A DNA stretch of 64,000 nucleotides from Psychrobacter immobilis (lineage in GTDB: Bacteria; Pseudomonadota; Gammaproteobacteria; Pseudomonadales; Moraxellaceae). Within the stretch, counting starts at the first letter, position 1; each line of letters opens with the position of its first letter. The notes under the pieces are model-generated. The model made no database searches and had not been told where the DNA came from. It saw only the letters and a program-made list of their open reading frames with translations. The translations under genes were made by a program, and so were the position numbers. This document shows positions 1 through 9,410 of this stretch, one piece after another. The stretch is taken from assembly GCF_904846065.1 (NCBI RefSeq), contig NZ_CAJGZV010000001.1:310001-374000 (forward strand). The letters run 5' to 3'.

Positions 1-683
1 GACAAAAGCATTACTAGAAAAAATCGTCAATCTCATATAAATCGCATATGGCATCAAGCTCGCTCAGTCTATTATTGATAGTACTGTCACGCGACTTTTT
101 TATCCATTTATCTTGAATCGACCATCGCATTATTCTAGTAATGCAAAAGATGAACAATAAGGGTGATAATAGCCAGCTTTATAAAACAATAGTCAATAAT
201 GATTATTTATAGACTTTAGTTTGCTTAAAAAGTTATTTGGCTTGCTATCATAACATGCTTTTATTTCATGCTGAGCAAGGCCGTATCTAGCACGATATCA
301 GTAGGCAGCGATAAAAATATACAATAACTGGGTCAAATAATTGCGCCTTGGGTTATCCTACATAATTGAAATAATGACAAAACAGCACGATGACTTATCA
401 TACAGTAGCCGTCTTTATCATGCACCTAGCGAGGATTATCATTGTTTTGGGGTTTTTATATAAGGAAAGGCGAATGGTCGATGGCATAAGGGTATAAAAA
501 ACAGTAACCTAATAAACGACTAGATAGCGACTAAAAAGGTTGGCCGTCATAACATTCAGTGCCGATGCAACGTTTGTCATATACGGACTTGGTTAAAATT
601 AAAATATCGTATACACGTCACTAGCGATAGTAGCCAAAACATAACCATTAAAAATAACAACGATTACTTATATGGAGGACAAC
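1..683. other. intergenic region upstream of the Deg protease
   Basis: I see no convincing gene here. The first 40 bases, read on the plus strand in frame 2, give a short open stretch ending in TAA at 38-40 (TKALLEKIVNLI), which could be the tail of a gene starting before the window; this is only a possibility. The rest is AT-rich with stops in all frames. The region must hold the promoter of the following protease gene, but I cannot point to a clear -35/-10 pair. Confidence 0.4.
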
Positions 684-2138
684 ATGCCTATCAATATGCT
701 TACAGCGCAATCTAAGTTTTATGTGCCGCATTGGTTAAAACGTAGTGCGCTGGTGCTTGCTGTCAGTACCTCGATGGTTACTGGCGTCACTGCCACCGCC
801 ATGGCAAGCGCTCAAGCTGTCGTCACCACGGCAGATTTTTCTGACTTAGTACAGCAAGTTACCCCAGCCGTTGCCCGCGTAAATGTCACCAAGACCGTCA
901 GCGAGGCTGAGCTTGCCAAAGCCCAAACAGCCGAATTGTTACGGCAGTTCTTTGGTGATCGTTTACGTATTCCTGATCAGGCTGCCACGCCAGCGATTGA
1001 GCATGCTTATGGCACGGCCTTTTTTGTCACAGCCGATGGTTATATGCTGACCAACCATCATGTGGTGGAGGGCGCTGATAAAATCACTGTCACTCTTAAC
1101 GATAGAACGGAGCTTGATGCAACCTTGATTGGTAGTGATGAGCGCTCTGATGTGGCTGTACTAAAAGTCTCGGGCAACCAATTTCCTGCTTTGCCTATCG
1201 GCGACTCAAATGCTCTGAAAGTAGGGGAACCAGTACTAGCCATTGGTTCGCCATTTGGTTTTGATTACTCAGCATCGGCGGGCATTGTCAGTGCTAAATC
1301 ACGCAGTTTTTCACGCGATACCAGCGTGCCATTTATCCAAACAGACGTGGCATTGAACCCTGGTAACTCAGGCGGTCCACTATTTAATCAGCGCGGTGAA
1401 GTGATTGGTATTAATTCGCGTATCTTTAGTGGTACTGGTGGTTACATGGGTCTGTCGTTTTCCATTCCGATTGATGCGGCGATGGATATTTACGAGCAGC
1501 TAAAAACCGATGGCGAAGTGGTACGTGCTTATTTAGGTATTTATCCGCAGGACATCGATCGCAATTTAGCAGAAGCTTATAATCTAGATCGTCCTCAAGG
1601 TGCGCTACTGACAAGGGTATCACCAGACTCACCTGCACAAAAAGCTGGTCTAAAACCTGGCGATATCATTTTGCAATATAATGAAGTGCAAATTATGCGC
1701 GCCTCAGATTTATTAAACTTGCTCAATCGTGCCAAACCGAGCGATAGCTTCCGCGCACAGATTCAGCGTAATGGTAAGCAGATGACCATCAGCGGCAAAC
1801 TCACTTATGCGCCCAATGATGTGAGAGCACAAGGCGGCGATCAGCAGAATGATGAGGTGCAGTTAGGCTTGCGTTTACGTAACTTGACCGCTGATGAGCA
1901 AGCAGAAATCGCAGTGGATAATAAGACAGGTATTTTGGTCACCACAGTTGACCCAACGGGATTGGCGGCGCGCTCAGGTCTGTTGGCAGGTGATGTGATT
2001 ACCAATTTTCACCAAAAGCCAATTAAAAAGGTCACAGATTTTTCAAGCGCGATTTCATCATTGCCCAAAAAAGGCGTAGTGACCATTGAAATTATCCGCC
2101 AAGGTATTCCCGCGATTATTGGTTTACGTATTGAGTAA
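684..2138 (+). CDS. mucD: Deg/HtrA-family periplasmic serine protease (MucD/DegP-like)
   Basis: Trypsin-like protease/chaperone of the envelope that degrades misfolded periplasmic proteins. From the start at 684 the protein is 484 residues. An N-terminal signal sequence with a hydrophobic run and an AxA-type end (about residues 17-43) sends it to the periplasm. The catalytic triad is visible: His about 126 in TNHHVV, Asp about 156 in ERSDVAV and Ser about 229 in GNSGGPL. Two PDZ domains follow (about 280-370 and 390-480), the standard Deg layout and length. An ATG exists at 672, but GGAGG at 674-678 lies five bases before the ATG at 684, which decides for 684. It stands alone; in related bacteria such genes respond to envelope stress, but I see no clear sigma-E site. 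Family assignment is firm; whether it is orthologous to MucD, DegP or DegQ is less so. Confidence 0.93.
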   Translation: MPINMLTAQSKFYVPHWLKRSALVLAVSTSMVTGVTATAMASAQAVVTTADFSDLVQQVTPAVARVNVTKTVSEAELAKAQTAELLRQFFGDRLRIPDQAATPAIEHAYGTAFFVTADGYMLTNHHVVEGADKITVTLNDRTELDATLIGSDERSDVAVLKVSGNQFPALPIGDSNALKVGEPVLAIGSPFGFDYSASAGIVSAKSRSFSRDTSVPFIQTDVALNPGNSGGPLFNQRGEVIGINSRIFSGTGGYMGLSFSIPIDAAMDIYEQLKTDGEVVRAYLGIYPQDIDRNLAEAYNLDRPQGALLTRVSPDSPAQKAGLKPGDIILQYNEVQIMRASDLLNLLNRAKPSDSFRAQIQRNGKQMTISGKLTYAPNDVRAQGGDQQNDEVQLGLRLRNLTADEQAEIAVDNKTGILVTTVDPTGLAARSGLLAGDVITNFHQKPIKKVTDFSSAISSLPKKGVVTIEIIRQGIPAIIGLRIE

Positions 2139-2310
2139 GCTTTGATAGCTTAGTAGGGGTAATGGGTAATGGGTAGTCGGGGCAGCAACTGAGCATGGCA
2201 TAACAGTCGCGTCAATAATTCTACTTGTCTATGATAGAGCTCGACCCCTATAATGGCTGATTTTTTTACCCATGACTCAAAACGCTCCAATACTGTCACT
2301 AACTTATTCA

Positions 2311-2334
2311 TGGAGCGATTTATTTATCGCTCTA
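2311..2334. terminator. short hairpin downstream of the protease gene
   Basis: GAGCGAT (2313-2319) and ATCGCTC (2326-2332) form a 7-bp stem with a 6-base loop. There is no real T-run behind it, so termination is uncertain. A second small stem, TAAGCT/AGCTTA, overlaps the stop codon at 2136-2152. Confidence 0.3.
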
Positions 2335-2397
2335 TACGTTCTAATATAGGGTAAGCCAGTTGCTCGGCTCATACCCTCCCGTAACCATCAGGTAATT

Positions 2398-3606
2398 ATG
2401 ACTGACCATGCTCTTTATATCCTAAGTATCTCTACGACAGCAGTATTGCTTGCGTATATTATACTGTGGTCAGGATTACAAACGTTCAATGCCAATCCTA
2501 CCAAACGTTTTATGCGTATTTGGTTTAAATTGGCACTATATTATGCTGCCTATACTATGCCCGTTTGGGCTTTGCTGTTGGTGATAGGTTGGTCGCAAGA
2601 CATGCTGCCGATACTTGCACAGCTATCACTGCCACTCGTGCTAGTGGCTGTATTTGCAATGGGGTTCTATTTTTATACTGTGGTGATACAACCCAATCGT
2701 TTACGTTTAGATCACCATGCAATCGACTTAGATTTATCCACACCGCTGACGGTTGCCGTATTGGCTGATTTACGCATTGGCTTGTATAGCGGCAAGCCGC
2801 GTCATATTCGTAAACTGGTTGCTACCATCAATGCGTTACCAGCAGATGCGGTGCTGATTACAGGCGACTGGTTGTATTACCCAAGTGCTGATTTAGTGGG
2901 TCAGCTCATGTTGTTTAAAGGGGTTAATAAGCCTATTTATACAGTGATGAGTACCTCAGACTTGCGTTATCAATCGATTAATACGACCAAGCAAGGACAG
3001 CCGTTATTAGAAGATACGTTGTCCAGTGCCTTTGATGTGCTTGATATCAGCTATATCGGTCAGCAGTGCACATCGCTGCCGCTCAAATGTACTGGGGCTA
3101 CTAATGCGCTTCCAGTAATGCCCAGTGCGAGCTATTCTAAAAATAATAAAGAGGGTTTTAGACAGCAAAATTTGGAAAATAGCCCAACCGTCGCCGTGCT
3201 TTGCGGCTGGCAAGATGTTCCTAAACAGTTTGCTGATATTGAAGAGGCAAATGCGTCTGATAAAGCCGCACTTGGTGCTGAAATTGCTAATACCACGAAG
3301 CCCGTCATCATCTTGGCTTCACGATTTGATAGTATTAGCGATTTGCCAAAATCCTTACAGCCACGACCACTATTGATTACTGGTGCAGCAAAGGCGATTC
3401 AAAAAAATATATGGTTGGCACAAAAACAAAAAAATATTGAGCGTAGTAGCGAGCAGTCAACCCTGTTGAATAATAGCCGCATGGGTAAGCAGCGGGGTTT
3501 ATACCAACATGGCAGTGCGCAGATATTTGTCAGTAGCGGTATCGGTACACGAGGGCTGCCTTTTCGCTTGTATCGCCCCACTATCGATGTGTTGACGATT
3601 CGTTAA
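2398..3606 (+). CDS. membrane protein with a degenerate metallophosphoesterase-like domain
   Basis: 402 residues. Three hydrophobic segments lie in the first 105 residues (about 5-25, 45-65, 70-98), followed by a soluble domain. The order of segments and the phrases TVAVLADLRIG and ADAVLITGDW match the membrane-anchored calcineurin-like phosphoesterases (YkuE/YaeI type), where these would be D-x-H and G-D. The first motif here has Arg instead of the metal-binding His, and the GNHD motif expected about 30 residues after GDW appears as STSD. Key metal ligands therefore seem lost, and the protein may bind but not cleave. The C-terminal half (about 210-340) is low in recognisable motifs and contains a Ser/Asn/Lys-rich stretch. 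Start ATG 2398 has AGG nearby. Family call moderate, activity unknown. Confidence 0.6.
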   Translation: MTDHALYILSISTTAVLLAYIILWSGLQTFNANPTKRFMRIWFKLALYYAAYTMPVWALLLVIGWSQDMLPILAQLSLPLVLVAVFAMGFYFYTVVIQPNRLRLDHHAIDLDLSTPLTVAVLADLRIGLYSGKPRHIRKLVATINALPADAVLITGDWLYYPSADLVGQLMLFKGVNKPIYTVMSTSDLRYQSINTTKQGQPLLEDTLSSAFDVLDISYIGQQCTSLPLKCTGATNALPVMPSASYSKNNKEGFRQQNLENSPTVAVLCGWQDVPKQFADIEEANASDKAALGAEIANTTKPVIILASRFDSISDLPKSLQPRPLLITGAAKAIQKNIWLAQKQKNIERSSEQSTLLNNSRMGKQRGLYQHGSAQIFVSSGIGTRGLPFRLYRPTIDVLTIR

Positions 3607-4104
3607 CATGATTCAAAAGACTTATCAGCGCTGATTCATTGCGCTAAACTGAGAGTCGAATAATAAGGCTGTTGGTTTGTAGGTTGTAATGGCATGTCAG
3701 CAATTCAATTGATTGAACGTTAATTGATTGAACGTTAATTGATTGAACGTTAATTGATTGAACGTTAATTGATTGAACGTTAATTGATTGATAGCGGTCA
3801 AATCAAAATATGCTACACTAGCAGGCGTTTTTATTATTCTATTTTTAGTATTAAATAAGCGTTGTCGGTCATTGGCAAAAATAAAGCCAAGACGGCTTTG
3901 AGCATCTATATTGCGAACGCTTTTATCATAGAAAAAGATTGATCATAAAAAATACTCAGCATTAATATCAAGCAAGATATTGCCAATGGCGCCTATGAAT
4001 GTACACAATGTGAGTACAGGCGTAGATATAATCATTGACACTTGCCAACGACCTATCATGTGACAGCTTTGAAAAAAGCTAGGATAATACAGTAAGGCAC
4101 GGTT
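3607..4104. other. intergenic region upstream of dapA with a tandem repeat
   Basis: About 500 bases without a gene. It contains the 15-bp tandem repeat listed separately and, after it, an AT-rich leader reaching dapA. TTGATA at 3788-3793 and TATGCT at 3809-3814 could be a weak promoter with a short spacer. No other clear element is seen. Confidence 0.5.
3707..3791. repeat. 15-bp tandem repeat, five full copies plus a partial one
   Basis: The unit AATTGATTGAACGTT occurs at 3707-3721, 3722-3736, 3737-3751, 3752-3766 and 3767-3781 with no mismatches, then a 10-base partial copy to 3791. Perfect identity suggests recent expansion by slippage and likely copy-number variation between strains. The partial copy overlaps a possible -35 box (TTGATA) upstream of dapA. 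Confidence 0.97.
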
Positions 4105-5010
4105 ATGAGCACAGCATACGACGAGATCAAAACCCGACTACAAGGCTCAATGGTAGCCTTGGTAACGCCCATGCATCCTGACGGCACGGTCGATTATAAA
4201 CGTCTGGCGGATCTCATAGATTGGCAGATTGAGCAAGGCACGCATTGTCTCGTTGCCGTTGGTACTACTGGCGAGTCAGCGACATTATCTATGCAAGAGC
4301 ACAGCGATGTTATTCGCTACTTTGTTCAGCATGTCAAAGGTCGTGTACCAGTGATTGCTGGAACAGGTGCCAATAATACGATGGAAGCCATTAAGCTGAC
4401 CCAAGATGCTGCCAACGCTGGTGCAGATTGTGCCTTATTGGTTGCGCCTTATTATAACAAGCCGCCACAAGAAGGCTTATACCAACATTATAAGGCTATC
4501 GCGCGCGCGGTGAATATCCCACAGATGCTCTATAATGTGCCAGGACGTACGGTCGTTGATATTGCACAAGAGACGGTAGAACGTCTGGCTGATATCGATA
4601 ATATCGTCGCGATTAAAGATGCCACAGGCTCTATTGCTCGCGGTGAGCAATTGATCAAAGCAGTGGGCGATAGAATCGTCGTGCTATCTGGCGATGACAG
4701 TACGGCGCTTGATTTGATGACATTTGGTGGTAAAGGTAATATCTCAGTCACTGCCAACGTCGCCCCGAAAGCGATGAGCGAGACTTTTACAGCGGCGCTT
4801 CGTGGTGATTTTGATGCGGCTCATAAAGTACATGATGTGGTCAAGCATTTACACCGTGACTTGTTCATTGAGTCAAGTCCTATCCCAGCAAAATATGCGC
4901 TTCATAAAATGGGTATGATAGATACTGGTATTCGTCTGCCTTTGGTATGGTTGGCTGAACAACATCATGCCACTATTGATGACGCCTTGGTGCGTGCGAA
5001 CTTATTATAA
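4105..5010 (+). CDS. dapA: 4-hydroxy-tetrahydrodipicolinate synthase
   Basis: Condenses pyruvate with aspartate semialdehyde, the first committed step to diaminopimelate and lysine; cytosolic. 301 residues, normal for the family. The class I aldolase (TIM barrel) hallmarks are present: GTTGES at about 53-58, the catalytic Tyr about 143 in YNVPGRT and the Schiff-base Lys about 171 in AIKDATG. Start ATG 4105 follows TAAGG at a suitable distance. It is followed closely by a small lipoprotein gene and then purC, the same order as dapA-bamC-purC in E. coli, so the first two genes are probably cotranscribed. Confidence 0.97.
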   Translation: MSTAYDEIKTRLQGSMVALVTPMHPDGTVDYKRLADLIDWQIEQGTHCLVAVGTTGESATLSMQEHSDVIRYFVQHVKGRVPVIAGTGANNTMEAIKLTQDAANAGADCALLVAPYYNKPPQEGLYQHYKAIARAVNIPQMLYNVPGRTVVDIAQETVERLADIDNIVAIKDATGSIARGEQLIKAVGDRIVVLSGDDSTALDLMTFGGKGNISVTANVAPKAMSETFTAALRGDFDAAHKVHDVVKHLHRDLFIESSPIPAKYALHKMGMIDTGIRLPLVWLAEQHHATIDDALVRANLL

Positions 5011-5045
5011 AATGATGCGTGTAAATGCTAACTCAGAGAGATAAT

Positions 5046-5360
5046 ATGATGAAAACATCATCACCGACTGCAAAAATATTCCCTGCGCTGCTGACCTTAA
5101 TATTGGGAAGTACTTTAGTATTGAGCGGTTGCCAAAGTGCTAAAAACTTACTTGGTAAGCGTGACAATGGTAGCTTAGAATATCAGCAAAGCAAGAAGCT
5201 TGTGCCAATAGAGCTGCCTGCTAACAAAGAACCAGCGCCTTTTGTACCTTTGTATGCAACTCCTAATGCTGGTGCAAATACGCTGAAATTACAGAACGAA
5301 TCAGGTAATCAGTACCAGCTACCGAAGCCTGAGCGCGCTGTCAGTAGTCCTTCGAATTAA
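5046..5360 (+). CDS. short BamC-like lipoprotein
   Basis: About 104 residues from ATG 5046 (a second ATG follows at 5049; AGAGAG lies just upstream, so the ATG at 5025 is not favoured). A hydrophobic signal ends in a lipobox LSGC, giving a lipoprotein. The mature part contains LEYQQSKKLVPIELP and YQLPKPE, which resembles the unstructured N-terminal segment of BamC, the BAM-complex lipoprotein that clasps BamD. It sits between dapA and purC exactly where E. coli has bamC (nlpB). The two folded helix-grip domains that make up most of E. coli BamC are missing and the gene ends normally, so this is a minimal BamC or a remnant. Lipoprotein call firm; BamC relationship is inference from position and short motif similarity. 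Confidence 0.75.
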   Translation: MMKTSSPTAKIFPALLTLILGSTLVLSGCQSAKNLLGKRDNGSLEYQQSKKLVPIELPANKEPAPFVPLYATPNAGANTLKLQNESGNQYQLPKPERAVSSPSN

Positions 5361-5490
5361 AGCTATTCCCTTATTTATACCGCTGACATTTTACAGTGAT
5401 TAATGTAAATATTATTCATTCTGTCATACAAAAATCAGCGGTCGCTGCGCGTTTTTACCACATAAGCTTGAACGAACAGGAATTCCCATA

Positions 5491-6204
5491 ATGCAAAAGC
5501 AACAACTGCTGTATAAAGGCAAAGCCAAATCTGTCTATGAAACTGAAGATAATGATCTTTTGATTCTACATTTCCGTGATGATACTTCAGCGCTTGATGG
5601 CAAGCGTATTGAACAGTTAGCCCGCAAAGGCGTCGTCAATAATCGTTTTAATGCTTTCATCATGCAAAAATTGGCTGATGCTGGTATCGAAACGCATTTT
5701 GAAAAGCAATTGTCTGAAGATGAAGTATTGGTCAAGCGTTTGGATATGATTCCGGTTGAGTGCGTGGTGCGTAACTTTGCTGCGGGCAGTTTGGTGCGTC
5801 GTTTAGGCTTAGAAGAAGGGCAAGCATTGACGCCACCTACTTATGAGCTGTTTTATAAAGATGATGCGCTGGGTGATCCAATGGTCAATGAGTCACTTGC
5901 TGTGTCTCTTGGCTGGGCAACCGAAGCACAACTGGCAAGAATGGAAGAGCTGACTCATCAAGTAAATGAAGTGTTAAAGGCGTTATTCGAAGCAGGTGAT
6001 TTGATACTGGTTGATTTCAAACTAGAATTTGGTGTGTTCCATGACCGTATCGTCTTAGGGGATGAGTTTTCACCAGATGGCTGCCGTATTTGGGACAAGA
6101 CGACTAAGAAGAAGCTGGATAAAGACCGCTTCCGTCAATCATTAGGCGATGTCATTGAAGCTTATGAAGAAGTGGCTAACCGTATTGGTGTGCCATTAAG
6201 CTAG
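5491..6204 (+). CDS. purC: phosphoribosylaminoimidazole-succinocarboxamide synthase
   Basis: SAICAR synthetase of de novo purine synthesis: joins aspartate to CAIR using ATP; cytosolic. 237 residues, the usual bacterial single-domain length. Typical motifs are visible: [13 protein letters not shown] at the N terminus, [13 protein letters not shown] in the middle, LVDFKLEFG and [13 protein letters not shown] towards the C terminus. ATG 5491 is preceded by AACAGGAATTCCC. It lies 130 bases after the BamC-like gene and is closed by a strong terminator at 6245, so it is the last gene of this group. Confidence 0.97.
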   Translation: MQKQQLLYKGKAKSVYETEDNDLLILHFRDDTSALDGKRIEQLARKGVVNNRFNAFIMQKLADAGIETHFEKQLSEDEVLVKRLDMIPVECVVRNFAAGSLVRRLGLEEGQALTPPTYELFYKDDALGDPMVNESLAVSLGWATEAQLARMEELTHQVNEVLKALFEAGDLILVDFKLEFGVFHDRIVLGDEFSPDGCRIWDKTTKKKLDKDRFRQSLGDVIEAYEEVANRIGVPLS

Positions 6205-6244
6205 ATGTTTGATTGGCACTGCACTGCAGGTCAATCTTTAGCGT

Positions 6245-6277
6245 AAAAAAAACTGAGCCATGTGCTCAGTTTTTTTG
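6245..6277 (+). terminator. rho-independent terminator after purC
   Basis: AAAAAACTGAGC pairs with GCTCAGTTTTTT around a 5-base loop, followed by T-run. The A-run on the other side means it could also work for the convergent transporter gene. Confidence 0.9.
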
Positions 6278-6464
6278 TGATTTTAAATTAATCTTCGTGT
6301 TTATCTTACGACTAATAATATAAAGGCTTTGACCTAAAGGTAGTCGTTATTATCAAATATGGCTATTCTGAATAGCTCCACTGCTATTTGATTTACTTCA
6401 TTATTATCTAAAGATAAGAACAACCTCTTTATTAAAATAGTTAATGTTGGAGTTATAGGATTTA

Positions 6465-7784
6465 TTATAAAAACAAGAGTCCTAAACCAATCACAACACC
6501 ACTGACAATCAGCACGATGACACAAAAACCCATGATATCTTTGGCTTTTAGACCTGCGATCGCCAGTGCTGGTAATGCCCAAAATGGCTGAATCATATTT
6601 GTCCAAGCATCACCCCATGCTACAGCCATAGCAACTCGTGACGGATCACTACCCAACATTTCCGCCGCTTCTAACATGATTGGTGCTTGTACTGCCCATT
6701 GTCCACCACCTGAAGGAACAAAAAAGTTGACGAGTCCTGCACTGAGGAAAGCAAAAAGTGGTAGCGTCTCCGCTGTTGAAACGTTGACAAACGCTTCTGA
6801 CATCACACCTGCCAACCCCGAAGCTGTCATCATTCCCATAATGCCTGCATAAAAAGGAAATTGGACGATGATAGCGCCTGCACCTTTAACCGCTTCTTGA
6901 ACTGCAATCAAATACTTGCGAGGTGTACCGTGAAATATAATACCAAGAAACAAGAACATAAAGTTAACCAAGTCGAGCGTTAGAGCAAAACCGTTCTGTG
7001 CGAAATAATACACGATAAAGGCGATGCCCAATACGCCAATGACCATTGATAAAATCCAGCTGTTTTCTAAGCGTTCTGCTGGTGTCATATCCGATTTGGC
7101 TGGCAGATCCTCAGGGATAGGATCTACTAGAAGTTTTGGATCTACCGTAATCGTATCTTCTTTTTTTGGCATCATCAGACGGTTTAATAAAGGGACGATA
7201 ATAACCAATGCTGCGACGATAATTAGGTTATAGCTAGCAAAGATGGTCGCACTTGTTGGAATAACACCGATTTTATCAACGAAGGGATGGCCTGCTGTTG
7301 CAATGGATAATGGAATCGACCCAGAGAATCCGGCATGCCAAATGATAAATCCAGAATAGGCGCTGGCAATCAATAAACGGTAATCGACATTTTCGACACG
7401 CTTCGCCAGCTCTTTGGCAAATAATGCCCCAATGACCAAGCCAAATCCCCAATTAATCCAGCTTGCTGCAAGCGATACTAAGGTGACCAGTATAATCGCA
7501 CTACCTGGCGAGCTTGCGAAACTGGCAAGTTTACCCAGCCCTTTTTTAAATATGGGGCTGCTTGCTAATACAAAACCAGTTACTAGCACCAACACCATTT
7601 GCATTGAGAATGCCAGCAAAGCCCAGAAGCCTTCACCCCAAAACGCCACCATCTGTACCGGTGAAGAGTCGGTTAAACCTAAGCCCATTACAAAAATAAC
7701 CAAGGTTAAAATAATGACGAACAGAAATGGATCTGGTAAATATTTTTCCATCAAGCTATTCGAGAAGCGTGTAATCCCTTTCAT
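6465..7784 (-). CDS. atoE: AtoE-family short-chain fatty acid transporter
   Basis: Inner-membrane uptake protein for short-chain fatty acids (acetoacetate/butyrate type). 439 residues from ATG at 7784. It is almost entirely hydrophobic segments (about 10-12), with family phrases such as SGSIPLSIATAGHPF, FVPSGGGQWAVQAP and AWGDAWTNMIQPFWALP. A longer frame from 7820 exists, but AAAGGAAGT sits just upstream of the internal ATG (MKGITRF), which fits the family's usual N terminus. No atoDAB-type CoA-transferase genes are next to it, so substrate is inferred only from family. Confidence 0.92.
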   Translation of the reverse strand: MKGITRFSNSLMEKYLPDPFLFVIILTLVIFVMGLGLTDSSPVQMVAFWGEGFWALLAFSMQMVLVLVTGFVLASSPIFKKGLGKLASFASSPGSAIILVTLVSLAASWINWGFGLVIGALFAKELAKRVENVDYRLLIASAYSGFIIWHAGFSGSIPLSIATAGHPFVDKIGVIPTSATIFASYNLIIVAALVIIVPLLNRLMMPKKEDTITVDPKLLVDPIPEDLPAKSDMTPAERLENSWILSMVIGVLGIAFIVYYFAQNGFALTLDLVNFMFLFLGIIFHGTPRKYLIAVQEAVKGAGAIIVQFPFYAGIMGMMTASGLAGVMSEAFVNVSTAETLPLFAFLSAGLVNFFVPSGGGQWAVQAPIMLEAAEMLGSDPSRVAMAVAWGDAWTNMIQPFWALPALAIAGLKAKDIMGFCVIVLIVSGVVIGLGLLFL

Positions 7785-8013
7785 TTTTTGACTTCCTTTT
7801 TGTCTAAGTTTACGTTTCATTCCTCATTCCAATGTTACCTCATTCTTCCTTTTTTATGCTTATTCATTCAGCAGAAATCATCTTTTTGAATGCTATATCG
7901 ACCTTGCAAGGTTTGTTTAAACATTCCTTAAACACTGTGTGCCATACCTTTTCTTAATTTTATGATAACTTATTAATTATTCAATGATATAAAAGCATAA
8001 AAGGTCATTACTA

Positions 8014-8661
8014 ATGTCAACGTCTCAAACTTCCACGGCGCAGCCTACTATTTTAGCGCCATCATGGTTTACTCGACCAACCTGTGTGGTCGCTGCTGAC
8101 TTAATAGGTAAAGTGCTGTGTAGAAAGCTGTTAGATACGGATGGCACGCCTAAAATACTACGTATGCGTATCTCAGAAACCGAAGCTTACATCGGTGCGG
8201 GCGATCCCGCTTGTCATTCACATGCTGGCAGTCGAACGCCGCGCACTGAAATCATGTATGAGCAAGGTGGTGTTTTTTACGTGTATTTGACTTATGGCGT
8301 CCATCATATGCTCAATTTAATCAGTGGTGCTATCGACTCCCCTGAGTCGGTGCTGATACGTGCGGGGTTTTTAGCAGAAGATAGTGGCCGCTTGCGAGAT
8401 GAGCAATTATTGAGCTTAGATCAACAACTGATTCATCCCAAGCAGTTCGCTGGTCCCGGTAAGCTGACCAAGCGATTACAAATCGACCGTGACTTGTATG
8501 GCAAATCTATTCATCCAGCATCAGCCGTTTGGATAGAAGAAGACGGTTGCAAGCCGCCAGTATCGCTGCGTCCACGGATTGGCATTGATTATGCGGGCGA
8601 GGCAAAAGAGTGGTTATTGCGCTACATTTGGACAGCCCATCCTTCGTTATCCAAAAAATAG
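8014..8661 (+). CDS. DNA-3-methyladenine glycosylase (AAG/MPG family)
   Basis: Base-excision repair enzyme that removes alkylated purines such as 3-methyladenine. 215 residues. The family signature runs through the protein: DLIGKVLCRKL, RISETEAYIGAGDPACHSHAG, the strongly conserved YGVHHMLN, RAGF and GPGKLTKRLQID. The Glu in ISETEAY corresponds to the catalytic residue of the family. It belongs to the mammalian-type AAG fold, unrelated to E. coli Tag or AlkA. The start at 8014 follows AAAAGG. The next gene, 53 bases downstream, is on the same strand and could share the transcript. Confidence 0.93.
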   Translation: MSTSQTSTAQPTILAPSWFTRPTCVVAADLIGKVLCRKLLDTDGTPKILRMRISETEAYIGAGDPACHSHAGSRTPRTEIMYEQGGVFYVYLTYGVHHMLNLISGAIDSPESVLIRAGFLAEDSGRLRDEQLLSLDQQLIHPKQFAGPGKLTKRLQIDRDLYGKSIHPASAVWIEEDGCKPPVSLRPRIGIDYAGEAKEWLLRYIWTAHPSLSKK

Positions 8662-8714
8662 CAAGATTGATAGTTGATGGCTGTTTTTCTAAATAGACTT
8701 GAAGGAAGTAATAC

Positions 8715-9026
8715 ATGTATAAATTGACGGTTTTTATTCCAGATACAGCATTAGAGCAGGTAAAGTCCGCTTTATTTTCGGCAGGCGCTGGGACGATTGG
8801 CAATTATGAACAGTGCTGTTGGCAAGTGCAGGGGACAGGGCAATTTAGGCCACTGGCAGGCAGTAATCCGAATATTGGAGCACATGATCGACTGGAAACC
8901 GTTGAGGAATGGCGGGTAGAAATGGTAGTGGCTGATGCTGATATTAAACAAGTCGTCGAGGCGTTAAAGCAGGCGCATCCTTATGAAACACCTGCCTATG
9001 ATGTGATTGAAGTATTAGACTTTTAG
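8715..9026 (+). CDS. NIF3 / YqfO-insert-like small protein
   Basis: 103 residues resembling the CutA-like insert domain found inside Bacillus YqfO (NIF3 family), here as a free-standing protein. Visible features are the N-terminal strand MYKLTVFIPDT, the GAGTIGNYEQCCWQ block and the C-terminal HPYETPAYDVIEV that is typical of the family. Function is not established; homologues are called NGG1p-interacting factor 3-like. The start ATG 8715 has GAAGGAAG upstream. It ends 10 bases before the stop of the convergent lipoprotein gene. Confidence 0.8.
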   Translation: MYKLTVFIPDTALEQVKSALFSAGAGTIGNYEQCCWQVQGTGQFRPLAGSNPNIGAHDRLETVEEWRVEMVVADADIKQVVEALKQAHPYETPAYDVIEVLDF

Positions 9027-9035
9027 GGTTAGCTA

Positions 9036-9410
9036 TCAGTCCTCTTTGATCTTAATCACGTTATAACTCGGATAGCCAAGCTCGATTTTGTAATCTTCAC
9101 TGCCGTGTTTGGCTTTTACTTTTATTTTACTGTCACCTTTTTTGTATTTGACGTCTTTGACTCGATAACCCATATTGCTGACTTTATTGGCAGCCCTTTG
9201 CTCGATAGCAGGCTGATAAAGCTCTTTATCAATGGAGTTGATGGTCTTCTTGTGCTTTTTGTAGACTTTACTGTCTTTATAAATATCTTCATAAAGGTCG
9301 CCGTAAGCATTATAACCAGGTGCGGTGACACAGCCAGTCGTTATCGTCAGCAACACTGCAATCATACTGGCGCTAGTAGTGGTTTTTAATAAAGTATGGT
9401 GGTTCATCAA
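9036..9410 (-). CDS. small lipoprotein with one PepSY-like domain
   Basis: 124 residues. Signal peptide with lipobox ITTGC (Cys about 27), then a Lys/Tyr-rich stretch and a C-terminal ~60-residue domain: AIEQRAANKVSNMGYRVKDV, a beta-rich KIKVKAKHG and DYKIELGYPSYNVIKIKED. This helix-plus-strands layout is like PepSY domains. The same domain closes the larger lipoprotein at 9703-10365, so the two are paralogues. No function can be assigned. AGGA precedes the ATGATG start. Confidence 0.75.
   Translation of the reverse strand: MMNHHTLLKTTTSASMIAVLLTITTGCVTAPGYNAYGDLYEDIYKDSKVYKKHKKTINSIDKELYQPAIEQRAANKVSNMGYRVKDVKYKKGDSKIKVKAKHGSEDYKIELGYPSYNVIKIKED

Noticed and set aside
3707..3791. CRISPR array
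   Set aside because: Units are contiguous 15-mers without spacers, so this is a simple tandem repeat.
7414..7791. 125-codon frame antisense to atoE
   Set aside because: Shadow of the transporter gene; no motif.
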